In this document: in pieces, positions 1 through 6,430 of the stretch
Numbering within the stretch: the stretch's first letter is position 1
Layout of the letters: the number at the start of each line of letters is the position of its first letter
Origin: an uncultured Desulfobacterales bacterium
GTDB taxonomy: Bacteria > Desulfobacterota > Desulfobacteria > Desulfobacterales > JAFDCJ01
Reading direction: 5' to 3'
NCBI GenBank assembly: GCA_945787595.1
Contig: CALZJV010000522.1
Coordinates: 1-11,518, forward strand
DNA: 11,518 nucleotides
Program-made: the position numbers and the translations under genes
Notes under the pieces: model-generated
Database searches by the model: none
What the model was told of the DNA's origin: nothing
What the model saw: the letters and a program-made list of their open reading frames with translations, nothing else

Positions 1-236
1 TGGCGGAAGCACTCGGATATGAGAATAAAGTCAATCAATGCGCCGCGGCATTCAGGGATTTGATTGACCAAGCCGGTGTGGATCTCTCGTTGGCCGACAG
101 GGGTATCGACCCTGAAACTTTGACCAGCGTCATGATGTCGCCAGAGAATTTGCCGATGCTTCAGAACAATGCGCGCCCGGTCTCGAAAAATGACGGACTC
201 GAACTGGCCCGACGGATATTAGGGCCTCGGAATTAA
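1..236 (+). CDS. Iron-containing alcohol dehydrogenase, C-terminal fragment
   Basis: The open frame enters from the left edge (first full codon at 3) and ends at TAA 234-236, giving the last 77 residues. The C-terminal stretch MMSPENLPMLQNNARPVS, then a short helix ending ELARRILGPRN, is the typical end of group III iron-dependent alcohol dehydrogenases, which oxidise alcohols or reduce aldehydes with NAD(P) in the cytoplasm. The preceding helices (GYENKVNQCAAAFRDL, then LSLADRGI) fit the helical C-terminal domain. The iron-binding histidines and the Rossmann part lie upstream, outside the window, so substrate and activity cannot be judged. The frame is intact to its natural end with no sign of truncation on this side. 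About 430 bases separate it from the next gene, so it is probably not co-transcribed with it. The family assignment is fairly secure; the substrate is unknown. Confidence 0.82.
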   Translation, partial: AEALGYENKVNQCAAAFRDLIDQAGVDLSLADRGIDPETLTSVMMSPENLPMLQNNARPVSKNDGLELARRILGPRN

Positions 237-633
237 TTAAATACCCCGTCTTGCTTGCCTTTTGGCCCGTCTTCGGCGTTGTGCCAAAAGACACATATAG
301 ACAATATGATCCCCTTGGCGCGCCTTGAAGACGAACTAAAATCCGGCGCAATCTTTGTGTATTTATTTGTTTCCGCGACCCTTGGTTCGATAAAACGATA
401 AAACCGTGCCGGCGGGGACTCCGGCGGCCATTTTCCTGGCAGGTGCAAGCCTCGTCAAGGTATATCCATTTTTAAAGACTGTGGGCACTTGATTCTTGCC
501 TGAAAAACCTCTATGGTGGGAAAGTTAACCGTTATTGACCTTGAGACCTCACATATGGAAATCTGTGCATCGCAGCGATTAACAAACGACCGATAAAGGA
601 GGAGAGCCTATCAGGCATGCGTACGGACTAGCC
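237..633. other. Intergenic spacer without a convincing gene; one hairpin
   Basis: No frame here looks coding. Two overlapping minus-strand frames exist (130-351 and 233-448), but the first runs into the dehydrogenase gene, neither has a clear ribosome binding site, and neither product resembles a known protein. An 8-bp perfect inverted repeat CTTTTGGC/GCCAAAAG at 259-266 and 283-290 encloses a small CCG/CGG pairing. It could fold in RNA after the dehydrogenase gene but has no T-tract on either strand, so it is not a standard terminator. A GC-rich near-palindrome (GCCGG...CCGGC) lies near 407-426. No promoter for the binding-protein gene could be identified with confidence. Confidence 0.5.
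259..290. repeat. Inverted repeat (hairpin) downstream of the iron alcohol dehydrogenase
   Basis: The arms CTTTTGGC (259-266) and GCCAAAAG (283-290) are perfectly complementary over 8 bp, with a 16-nt loop that itself contains CCG-TCTT-CGG. It lies 22 bases past the stop codon. There is no U-tract after either arm, so it may stabilise a transcript 3' end or be a factor-dependent end point rather than an intrinsic terminator. Confidence 0.4.
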
Positions 634-657
634 ATGTTTCATTCACATCAACCACAG

Positions 658-664
658 AAGGAGG
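658..664 (+). promoter_or_regulatory. Ribosome binding site that sets the start of the binding-protein gene
   Basis: AAGGAGG sits 5 nt before ATG 670. The same frame also contains an earlier ATG at 634, which would add 12 residues (MFHSHQPQKEDN) in front of the Tat signal. A second purine-rich sequence (AAGGAGGAGAG, 597-606) is about 28 nt from that ATG, too far to serve it. The strong nearby site favours 670. Confidence 0.8.
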
Positions 665-669
665 ATAAT

Positions 670-2265
670 ATGACAACATTGGATCGATTGGAAAAGTGGT
701 TTGCAGAAGGAAAAATCAGTCGGAGGCAATTTTTGGCCCGGGCGGCCGCCCTTGGATTAACGGCGGCGGTATCGCCGGCCCTGCTTTCCAGGCCGGCCCA
801 GGCTGCGATGCCGCAGAAAGGCGGACATTTTATCCAGGCCATAACCGGAGGCTCTACCACCGACACGCTGGATCCGGCCACCCATACTTCCAGCTGGAAC
901 ATCAACGTGGAATTACAGCTGAGAAACTGCCTGACGGAGATCGATCACAAATTTCAGCCCCAGCCGGAACTGGCCGAGAGCTGGGAATCCTCGCCGGATG
1001 CCAAGAAATGGATATTCAACCTGCGCAAGGGTGTGGAATTTCACGACGGAAAATCGCTGGATGCGCAGGATGTGATTTATTCCATGAACCACCACCGCGG
1101 GGAAGACTCCAAGTCCAATGCCAAGACTTACCTCGAGCCGGTCCAGGACATCAAGGCCGACGGCAAACATCGCGTGATTTTCGAACTTAACGCCGGCGTG
1201 GCCGACTTTCCGTTCATCATGGCCGACTATCATATGCCCGTGTTTAAGGCTGGAACCAAAGGCAAAGATTTCGAAAAGGGGATCGGAACGGGTGGCTACA
1301 TCCTTGAGCATTGGGAACCGGGTGTGACTGCCATCACGAGACGAAATCCGAACTACTGGAAAGAAGGCCGCGCGCACTTCGACAAGGTGGAAACCCTCAG
1401 CATCAACGATGTCAATGCCAGGACCAACGCCGTCAAGACCGGGCAGATTCACTTCATGGACCGCTGCGAGCGCAAAACGGTCCACCTCCTGAAAAGGTCA
1501 AAAGGCATCGAGATCATGGCGGTGACGGCTACCTTCCACTACACCATGCCCATGATGACCACCACGAAGCCCTATGACGACAACAATGTCCGTCTGGCCC
1601 TCAAGTACGCCGTCAACCGGGAGGAGATGGTCAAGCGCATTCTAAACGGCTATGGCGAGGCCGGCAACGACCACCCCATCGCACCGGTCAACCGCTATCA
1701 TGCCAAAGATCTCCCAAAACGGCAGTACGATCCGGAAAAGGCCAAATTCCACATGAAGAAGGCCGGTATGCAGGATCACACCTTTAACCTGCACACGGCC
1801 GAAGCCGCCTTTCAGGGTGCCGACGATGCCGCCATCCTGTATCAGGAGCATGCCAAAAAAGCCGGCATCAAGATCAATGTGGTACGGGAGCCCAGCGACG
1901 GCTACTGGAGCAATGTCTGGACGGTAAAAGAATTTGTGATGTGCTACTGGAGCGGACGCCCGACCGAAGACCTGATGTTTTCCATAGCCTATGCAGCCGG
2001 CGGACCCTGGAACGATACGAAATGGAATAACGAGAAGTTTAACAAGCTGCTGGTGGCCGCCAAGGCGGAACTCGACGAAAAGAAACGGGCCCAGATGTAT
2101 GCGGAGATGCAGGCAATCTGCAAAGATGAGGGCGGGACCATTGTCCCCATGTTTGCCCAGATCGTGGAAGCGAACTCAGATAAAATCGGCCACGGCCCCA
2201 TTTCCGGCCACATGGAAGCGGATGGACAGCGAAACGCTGAAAGGTGGTGGTTCAAGAAAACCTGA
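670..2265 (+). CDS. ABC transporter substrate-binding protein, family 5 (peptide/opine type), Tat signal
   Basis: The 531-residue protein is an extracytoplasmic solute receptor of the DppA/OppA-like SBP_bac_5 family. It begins with a twin-arginine signal (SRRQFLARAAALG, residues 17-29, in the SRRxFL pattern), a hydrophobic stretch and a likely cleavage site after AQA (residue 45), so export folded through Tat is expected. The mature part shows family hallmarks: TLDPATHTSSW near the start, then LAESWE, WIFNLRKGVEFHDGKSLDAQDV, GTGGYILEHWEPG, NVRLALKYAVNREEMV and a C-terminal RNAERWWF. The length is normal for the family. Start 670 is chosen because of its strong ribosome binding site. Related receptors bind peptides, opines, nickel or sugars, so the ligand cannot be named. 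No permease or ATPase genes follow; a strong terminator closes the unit, making it an orphan receptor in this window. Confidence 0.9.
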   Translation: MTTLDRLEKWFAEGKISRRQFLARAAALGLTAAVSPALLSRPAQAAMPQKGGHFIQAITGGSTTDTLDPATHTSSWNINVELQLRNCLTEIDHKFQPQPELAESWESSPDAKKWIFNLRKGVEFHDGKSLDAQDVIYSMNHHRGEDSKSNAKTYLEPVQDIKADGKHRVIFELNAGVADFPFIMADYHMPVFKAGTKGKDFEKGIGTGGYILEHWEPGVTAITRRNPNYWKEGRAHFDKVETLSINDVNARTNAVKTGQIHFMDRCERKTVHLLKRSKGIEIMAVTATFHYTMPMMTTTKPYDDNNVRLALKYAVNREEMVKRILNGYGEAGNDHPIAPVNRYHAKDLPKRQYDPEKAKFHMKKAGMQDHTFNLHTAEAAFQGADDAAILYQEHAKKAGIKINVVREPSDGYWSNVWTVKEFVMCYWSGRPTEDLMFSIAYAAGGPWNDTKWNNEKFNKLLVAAKAELDEKKRAQMYAEMQAICKDEGGTIVPMFAQIVEANSDKIGHGPISGHMEADGQRNAERWWFKKT

Positions 2266-2406
2266 AGCGTGAAAAAAAATACCCTGTTAGAGGCGATGCT
2301 ATCCAGATCGACGGTCACGACTGCTCTGCCGGGGAAATATAAACCTTGTTAAGGCAAACCCTCTGGCGGGGGGAGTTTCGCGGCAAACCGCTTTCGAGGA
2401 TATGTG

Positions 2407-2435
2407 AAAGCCGGGATTTCATATCCCGGCTTTTT
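2407..2435 (+). terminator. Rho-independent terminator after the binding-protein gene
   Basis: An 11-bp perfect stem (AAAGCCGGGAT at 2407-2417 with ATCCCGGCTTT at 2423-2433), a 5-nt loop and a run of five T (2431-2435) form a textbook intrinsic terminator. It lies about 140 bases past the stop codon at 2265 and implies that the binding-protein gene is transcribed alone or as the last gene of its unit. Its A-rich 5' arm could also give partial termination on the minus strand, but there is no gene there. Confidence 0.88.
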
Positions 2436-2528
2436 ATTCTGTATCCAAAACCTGGTCCATTGGGCCTCCGGCTCGTAGAGCCAGGTCAGAGATAATGGGC
2501 TGTGCCTTGAAAATAATACAAAGTGTCG

Positions 2529-2640
2529 AGTGAACTAAAGTTATAAGTGAACTAAAGTTGATGTATCGCTTCGCTCAGTCGTTTATAGAAAAAGATAGAA
2601 TTCCTTAACTTTAGGCACTTTAGCTCATTTTAGTTCACTT
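2529..2640. repeat. Direct and inverted intergenic repeats, GTGAACTAAAG family
   Basis: AGTGAACTAAAGTT occurs twice in direct orientation (2529-2542 and 2546-2559, period 17). Its reverse complement follows: TTTAGTTCACTT at 2629-2640 is the exact complement of 2545-2556, and AACTTTAG at 2607-2614 complements the CTAAAGTT of both direct copies. Degenerate copies (TTTAGGCACTT, TTTAGCTCA) fill the stretch between. The whole region can fold back on itself. There is no reading frame, and no target-site duplication was identified. It may be a miniature non-coding repeat element; copy number elsewhere in the genome would decide. Confidence 0.65.
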
Positions 2641-2668
2641 TAAGCACTTAGATGTCATAAAACCAACA

Positions 2669-2711
2669 CTCCCTTTCAGGGAGGAACCAGTGCCGAGCCC
2701 TCTGGACTCGG
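2669..2711 (+). other. Two small hairpins in the leader of the dehydratase gene
   Basis: CTCCCT-TTC-AGGGAG (2669-2683) is a 6-bp stem with a 3-nt loop. CCGAG...CTCGG (2693-2697 with 2707-2711) can extend inward by CC/GG with one bulged base. They lie 60-100 bases before the start codon at 2772. They could be 5'-UTR structures or part of the repeat-rich spacer. They match no riboswitch class I recognise. Confidence 0.3.
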
Positions 2712-2771
2712 GTATCTACTGTTTGAACAATGAGATCTGGCGTATATACTGACCGCAAGGAAGTAAACCTC

Positions 2772-3959
2772 ATGAAGATCAATGATATAAGAACGTATGT
2801 GGTGGAAAACCCACCCCCCCATTTCGGCGGGCTTTACTGGGTATTCTTAAAGCTTACAACCGACAACGGAGTAAGCGGTATTGGTGAGGCGTATTCTGTA
2901 CCGTTTCATCCGCAGATTGTGGCGCGCATGATAGAGGATGTATTTGAACGTTATGTTGCGGGATCGGACCCCTTCAAAATAGAACGGCTCTGGCGAATCG
3001 TTTATTCCAGTGGCTATACCCAGCGCTCCGACCTCTCCATCATGGGAGTGCTCAGTGCCATTGAGATGGCCTGTTGGGACATAATCGGCAAAGAACTCGA
3101 CAAGCCGGTCTATGAATTGCTCGGGGGGCAGGTTCATGAGAAGTTAAGAACTTATTCGTATCTCTATCCGCAGGAATCGGATCAAACAAATGTCTATAAT
3201 GACCCTGAGCTCGCCGCTGAGCGAGCGGCTGAGTATGTCAAAATGGGCTTTAGCGCGGTGAAATTCGACCCGACCGGACCCTATTCTGCCTATGATCCCA
3301 GACAGCTGTCACTGGAAGCACTGGAACATGCGGAAAAATTCGTAAAGCGCGTACGAGATGCCGTCGGCAGCAAATGCGACCTGCTTTTTGGCACCCATGG
3401 CCAGATGACCGCTTCCAGTGCCATACGTCTGGCCAAACGGCTGGAGAAGTACGATCCGCTTTGGTTTGAGGAGCCGGTACCACCCGAAAACATGGAAGAA
3501 ATGGCAAGGGTTGCACGCTCGACCAGCATCCCCATCGCTACGGGGGAGCGGCTTGCGACCAAGTATGAGTTTGCCGGATTGCTGAATAAGCAGGCCGCAT
3601 CCATTTTGCAGATGGCCTTGGGAAGGGTCGGCGGGATTCTCGAAGCCAAGAAGATTGCCGGTATGGCTGAAGCACACTATGCTTTGATTGCACCGCATTT
3701 GTATTGTGGGCCGATTGAGGGTGCCGCCAATATCCAGATTGACACCTGCAGCCCTAATTTCCTGATTCAGGAAAGCATCCAAACCTGGGGCGGCTTTCAG
3801 GCCGAGATCCTGAAAGAGCCCATTTGCTGGCAAGAAGGATATATCATCCCTTCACGCAAACCCGGCCTGGGGGTCGAACTGGACGAAGCCGTCGCCGCTA
3901 TGCACCCGTATACGGGCAAACGGCTTCATCTCGAGATGCTGGACAAACCGGTTGAGTAA
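2772..3959 (+). CDS. Mandelate racemase/galactonate dehydratase-like enolase-superfamily protein
   Basis: The 395-residue cytoplasmic protein has the enolase-superfamily layout: an N-terminal capping domain (residues 1-120, with DNGVSGIGEAY and the WDIIGKELDKPVYELLGG signature) followed by a TIM barrel. It resembles sugar-acid dehydratases, which abstract a proton next to a carboxylate using Mg2+. Visible barrel motifs are AVKFDPTGP (162-170, K164 a candidate base), THG (208-210, H209), WFEEP (231-235), TGER (257-260, E259) and APHLYCGP (307-314, H309), then CSPNFLIQE. The usual first metal-ligand Asp before the HG motif appears replaced by Gly207. ATG 2772 has AAGGAAG 8 nt upstream; the in-frame ATG at 2730 has no such site, so 2772 is preferred. 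The gene stands alone between two non-coding spacers. Substrate is unknown; the family is secure. Confidence 0.88.
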   Translation: MKINDIRTYVVENPPPHFGGLYWVFLKLTTDNGVSGIGEAYSVPFHPQIVARMIEDVFERYVAGSDPFKIERLWRIVYSSGYTQRSDLSIMGVLSAIEMACWDIIGKELDKPVYELLGGQVHEKLRTYSYLYPQESDQTNVYNDPELAAERAAEYVKMGFSAVKFDPTGPYSAYDPRQLSLEALEHAEKFVKRVRDAVGSKCDLLFGTHGQMTASSAIRLAKRLEKYDPLWFEEPVPPENMEEMARVARSTSIPIATGERLATKYEFAGLLNKQAASILQMALGRVGGILEAKKIAGMAEAHYALIAPHLYCGPIEGAANIQIDTCSPNFLIQESIQTWGGFQAEILKEPICWQEGYIIPSRKPGLGVELDEAVAAMHPYTGKRLHLEMLDKPVE

Positions 3960-4472
3960 TCATGGCGCAAGAATATTATCCCGATTGAATTAAAAACCAA
4001 TTGGGAGTTACTTGTTTAGTAAGCTTGCAGCCAATGACCTTATAGGGCCATAATTAGATTCCAATAACGAATAACAAATAACCATAAACGCCTAATTGAG
4101 CTTTTTTACGTCCGGTTAGGGGTGCTACCTCCATCGCAGTGACAGGAGAAGCCGAGCGGGCAACGCGCCACTAGTAAATCATATTTTCCTCCGTGACAAA
4201 AAATTTGACAGATAATCTTTGCTCATAGTATCGTCCACTGACCTAACGATTGGACTTTATCTTAAAGCTCACCACCAACGTCGAAAGGACAACACCGCCG
4301 AGGTTACGGCCAAGGATGCCGACCTGGCGGAGAGGGATATGACCTTGCACCTCTTTGACGTTGTGGCTAAAATCGAATCCAATCTTACATTTGATTTCAA
4401 CCTTGACGCCTTGGCTCTGAAGCCCTTCGATTGTTGCAACCAGGGTAAAGCCGGCAGGAGGACTAAACGAAA
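3960..4472. other. Spacer of about 0.5 kb with a weak hairpin, heptamer repeat, GC-rich patch and an uncertain ORF
   Basis: A hairpin at 3980-4005 (CCCGATTG with CAATTGGG, one G-U pair, 10-nt loop) follows the dehydratase gene but lacks a T-tract. A tandem heptamer lies at 4063-4083. A GC-rich patch at about 4118-4173, flanked by AT-rich DNA, has short complementary arms (AGTG/CACT, CTCC/GGAG) and could be structured RNA or an interspersed repeat. From 4219 a frame without stops runs into the next gene. No promoter for the methyltransferase was recognised with confidence. Confidence 0.45.
4063..4083. repeat. Three tandem heptamers AATAACN
   Basis: AATAACG (4063-4069), AATAACA (4070-4076) and AATAACC (4077-4083) follow each other exactly, and a degenerate ATAAACG comes slightly later. 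The array is AT-rich, non-coding and in a gene-free spacer. It resembles in style, though not in sequence, the octamer array at 10056-10095. Confidence 0.6.
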
Positions 4473-4476
4473 ATGA
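4219..4476 (+). CDS. Uncertain 85-residue ORF overlapping the methyltransferase start
   Basis: The frame would start at TTG 4219 and end at TGA 4474-4476, giving an ATGA-type overlap with the next gene. The predicted peptide is acidic-to-mixed in its first part (AEVTAKDADLAERDMTLHL), then FDFNLDALALKPFD and a basic tail (GRRTKRK). It matches no family I recognise. Against it: a TTG start with no good ribosome binding site, and longer open frames on the opposite strand over the same bases (4243-4539 and 4269-4625). The overlap could mean translational coupling, but it could equally be chance in a spacer or the remnant of a longer gene. Confidence 0.2.
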   Translation: MLIVSSTDLTIGLYLKAHHQRRKDNTAEVTAKDADLAERDMTLHLFDVVAKIESNLTFDFNLDALALKPFDCCNQGKAGRRTKRK

Positions 4477-5483
4477 AGCCCAATTCGTGTAACCTGGTGA
4501 TGTCCGCTGTGTTCGGTGGCCGACAAGGTCAGCGACCACCGGTTGGCAATCCTACTTCCATCGCCTGTCACGGACTTATGGACAAGGCCGGCGTGTCGTT
4601 CCCCGCAGCTCATCTCGATGCCCAAGCCATGGCCGATCTGGCCCTGACTGGATGGGAGTTTCTTGGGTTCGACACGGTTATGCCCGAGTATTCCGTGGTT
4701 CAGGAAGCTGCAGCTTTAGGGGCGCAAGTCGATTGGGGCGATCGCGACAAAATGCCGGACGTTAAGGAGGTTCCCAACGCCGATTTTGATGATATTTTGA
4801 TACCGAACGATTTTCTCGAAAAACCATCCTGCCGTGTGGTTCTTGATGCGATTTCCATTCTACGGCGTCAGGTGGGAGGCCGGGTAGCCATCCTCGGTAA
4901 AGTCATGGGACCCTGGACGCTGTCTTATCACATGGCGGGCACTCAGAACTTTCTACTCGCATTGGGGATGGGTGAAAAGACCAAGGTGGCAAAAATGCTG
5001 CGACAGCTCATGCCGGCGACGATTGCCTTCATAAACGCACAATTTTGCGCCGGGGCAAACATTGTCGTATTAGCCGACCACGCCACCGGCAATCTAGTGG
5101 GGCCTTATCATTACGAGGAACACCTGCTTCCCATTCATCAGGAAATTGCAGCCAAAGTCGGGGGGCCGCTCATCCTGCATGTCTGCGGCAACTGCTCCGA
5201 TCGTCTGGAGCTCTTCGCAAAGTCGGGGGTGGATGGTTATCACTTTGAATGGCAGGTAGACTCGCGGGATGCCGTCCAACGTGTCGGACATCAGATCTCC
5301 CTGGTCGGGAATGTGAACAACCCACTGGTTTTACTGCAGGGGTCGCCCGAGGATGTTTATAAGCAGGCCCGATACGCGATCGAGGCCGGGGTGCATATGA
5401 TTGCACCGGAGTGCGCCATCCCACTCAGCACTCCCCTTGAAAATCTGCGAGCCATCGTTGAAGCAGCCCATGAAGGGTATTGA
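4473..5483 (+). CDS. UroD/MtaA-family methyltransferase (methylcobamide-type)
   Basis: The 336-residue cytoplasmic protein belongs to the uroporphyrinogen decarboxylase superfamily, MtaA/CmuA branch. These zinc enzymes transfer methyl groups between a corrinoid protein and a thiol or other acceptor. The branch's zinc ligands are visible: H236 and C238 in LHVCGN and C314 in APECAIP. Uroporphyrinogen decarboxylase itself does not use this pattern. Other family features are CHGLMDKAG near the N terminus, FLGFDTVMPEYSVVQEA (64-80), GPWTLSYHMAG (146-156) and VLADHATGNLVGP (199-211). Length is normal for MtaA. ATG 4473 follows AGGAGG at 4456-4461 with an 11-nt gap. The corrinoid protein gene lies 215 bases downstream on the same strand, which supports a joint role in methyl transfer. 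The acceptor (coenzyme M, tetrahydrofolate or other) cannot be told; in a sulfate reducer tetrahydrofolate would be more natural than coenzyme M. Confidence 0.87.
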   Translation: MKPNSCNLVMSAVFGGRQGQRPPVGNPTSIACHGLMDKAGVSFPAAHLDAQAMADLALTGWEFLGFDTVMPEYSVVQEAAALGAQVDWGDRDKMPDVKEVPNADFDDILIPNDFLEKPSCRVVLDAISILRRQVGGRVAILGKVMGPWTLSYHMAGTQNFLLALGMGEKTKVAKMLRQLMPATIAFINAQFCAGANIVVLADHATGNLVGPYHYEEHLLPIHQEIAAKVGGPLILHVCGNCSDRLELFAKSGVDGYHFEWQVDSRDAVQRVGHQISLVGNVNNPLVLLQGSPEDVYKQARYAIEAGVHMIAPECAIPLSTPLENLRAIVEAAHEGY

Positions 5484-5698
5484 AGCATAAAGTTGTTGGT
5501 TCAAGGTTCAGGCCTGCCCTGGCGCGATTGCTCTGAATACGTTTAGCTCACGTTAAACCGTTGTGACCTTTGGAATAAAGGCATTCACATCTGATCCAGG
5601 TCTGGGCCAGGGGTTCAATTTAAAAACTGTATGGCCGCGCGGGATAGCATCCTGAAATACGGCGCATATCCGATTCATATTACGATGAGGTACTCAAG
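5484..5698. other. Spacer between methyltransferase and corrinoid protein genes
   Basis: The 215 bases contain no plausible frame. CCCTGGC (5517-5523) and GCCAGGG (5606-5612) are complementary over 7 bp at long range, and CCTTT/AAAGG forms a small local stem near 5567-5581. No promoter or terminator could be supported. Co-transcription of the two flanking genes remains possible. Confidence 0.35.
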
Positions 5699-6352
5699 AT
5701 GACAGACATTATTGAGACAATTAAGGAGATGGTGGTAAACGGAAAGTTTAATGATATAGAGGCGGAGGTTCAACGGGCTGTCGACGGCGGTACCGACCTG
5801 AACCGCCTCATTAACGACGCGCTCATCAGCGCTATGGATACTGTCGGCCAACGATTTGCAGACAGTGAAATCTTCGTGCCGGAAATGCTGGTATCCGCTA
5901 AGACCATGAAACAGGGACTTGATATCATCAAACCCTTGCTGCAGTCCGGCGAGGCCGAAAATCGCGGTACCATCGTCATGGCTACTGTCAAAGGCGATCT
6001 TCATGATATCGGTAAAAATTTGGTGACGATGATGATGGAAGGTGCCGGCTTCAAGATCATTGACCTTGGCGTGGATGTGAAGATTGAAGACCTGATTGAG
6101 GCTGTGAAAGAAGAGAAAGCGGATATATTAGGGCTTTCGGCCTTGTTGACGACGACGATGCCGCAGATGCAAAATGTCATCGAAGTGCTGACAACTGAGG
6201 GACTTAGGGATAAAGTAAACGTCATCGTTGGCGGTGCGCCCATCGATCAGGGGTTTGCTGATAAAATCGGAGCAGACGGATTCGGTGCCGATGCAGTTGA
6301 AGCGGTTTGGCTGGCCCGCAAGCTGGTAGATGAGAATCTGAAACGTAATTGA
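5699..6352 (+). CDS. Corrinoid (B12-binding) methyltransferase protein, MtbC/MtaC type
   Basis: The 217-residue cytoplasmic protein carries a methyl group on a bound corrinoid between two methyltransferases. An N-terminal helical cap (residues 1-85; VVNGKFNDIEAEVQRAVDGG, then FVPEMLVSAKTMKQGL) precedes a Rossmann-like cobalamin domain. The base-off/His-on signature is complete: D100-L-H102-D-I-G105, where H102 is the expected lower cobalt ligand. S147-A-L and G178-G-A-P for the nucleotide tail are also present. Length is normal. ATG 5699 has GAGG at 5687-5690, 8 nt upstream. Its neighbour upstream is the MtaA-like methyltransferase, the usual partner that removes the methyl group. A substrate-specific methyltransferase that would load the corrinoid is not in this window. 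The next gene starts about 120 bases on, behind its own promoter. Confidence 0.93.
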   Translation: MTDIIETIKEMVVNGKFNDIEAEVQRAVDGGTDLNRLINDALISAMDTVGQRFADSEIFVPEMLVSAKTMKQGLDIIKPLLQSGEAENRGTIVMATVKGDLHDIGKNLVTMMMEGAGFKIIDLGVDVKIEDLIEAVKEEKADILGLSALLTTTMPQMQNVIEVLTTEGLRDKVNVIVGGAPIDQGFADKIGADGFGADAVEAVWLARKLVDENLKRN

Positions 6353-6387
6353 TCGTTGAATAGATTCATTTTTCCTTGAATTACGGT

Positions 6388-6416
6388 TTGACATACATAA
6401 TTATCTGTAATAAATT
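6388..6416 (+). promoter_or_regulatory. Predicted sigma-70-type promoter of the permease cluster
   Basis: A perfect -35 hexamer TTGACA (6388-6393) is followed after 17 bases by TAAATT (6411-6416, four of six matches to TATAAT). Transcription would begin near 6423, inside the palindrome described separately. The start of the permease gene lies about 50 bases downstream. Confidence 0.6.
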
Positions 6417-6430
6417 GGTCCGACCAATTT
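6412..6430. promoter_or_regulatory. Perfect 19-bp FadR-type operator palindrome
   Basis: AAATTGGTCCGACCAATTT is perfectly palindromic around C6421. Its core TGGTCCGACCA is the known recognition core of E. coli FadR, and ATTGGTnnnACCAAT matches the PdhR-type box. Both proteins are GntR regulators of the FadR subfamily. A third half-site AATTGGT follows at 6432-6438. The palindrome covers the predicted -10 element and start point, so bound regulator should block transcription. The obvious candidate is the FadR-type regulator encoded at 8271-8987. No second copy was found in the window. Confidence 0.8.

Noticed and set aside
130..448. Two overlapping minus-strand frames in the spacer after the iron alcohol dehydrogenase
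   Set aside because: They overlap each other and one overlaps the end of a real gene; no ribosome binding site and no recognisable protein.
482..500. Sigma-54-like promoter (GGCAC...TTGC) upstream of the receptor gene
   Set aside because: The GG and GC elements are 12 bases apart instead of the required 10, so the site would not be functional.
535..563. Sigma-70-like promoter beginning TTGACC
   Set aside because: No acceptable -10 hexamer at 16-18 bases.
3290..3833. Long minus-strand frames inside the dehydratase gene
   Set aside because: They lie wholly within a well-supported gene and are shadows of its codon pattern.
3980..4005. Terminator after the dehydratase gene
   Set aside because: The stem is 8 bp with a G-U pair and there is no T-tract.
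4118..4175. Cobalamin riboswitch for the corrinoid genes
   Set aside because: Only one short stretch resembles the consensus; the B12 box and the stem order are missing, so it was kept as a weak observation and not called as a riboswitch.
4243..4625. Minus-strand frames over the spacer and the methyltransferase start
   Set aside because: They run antisense into a well-supported gene, have no clear ribosome binding site and no recognisable product.
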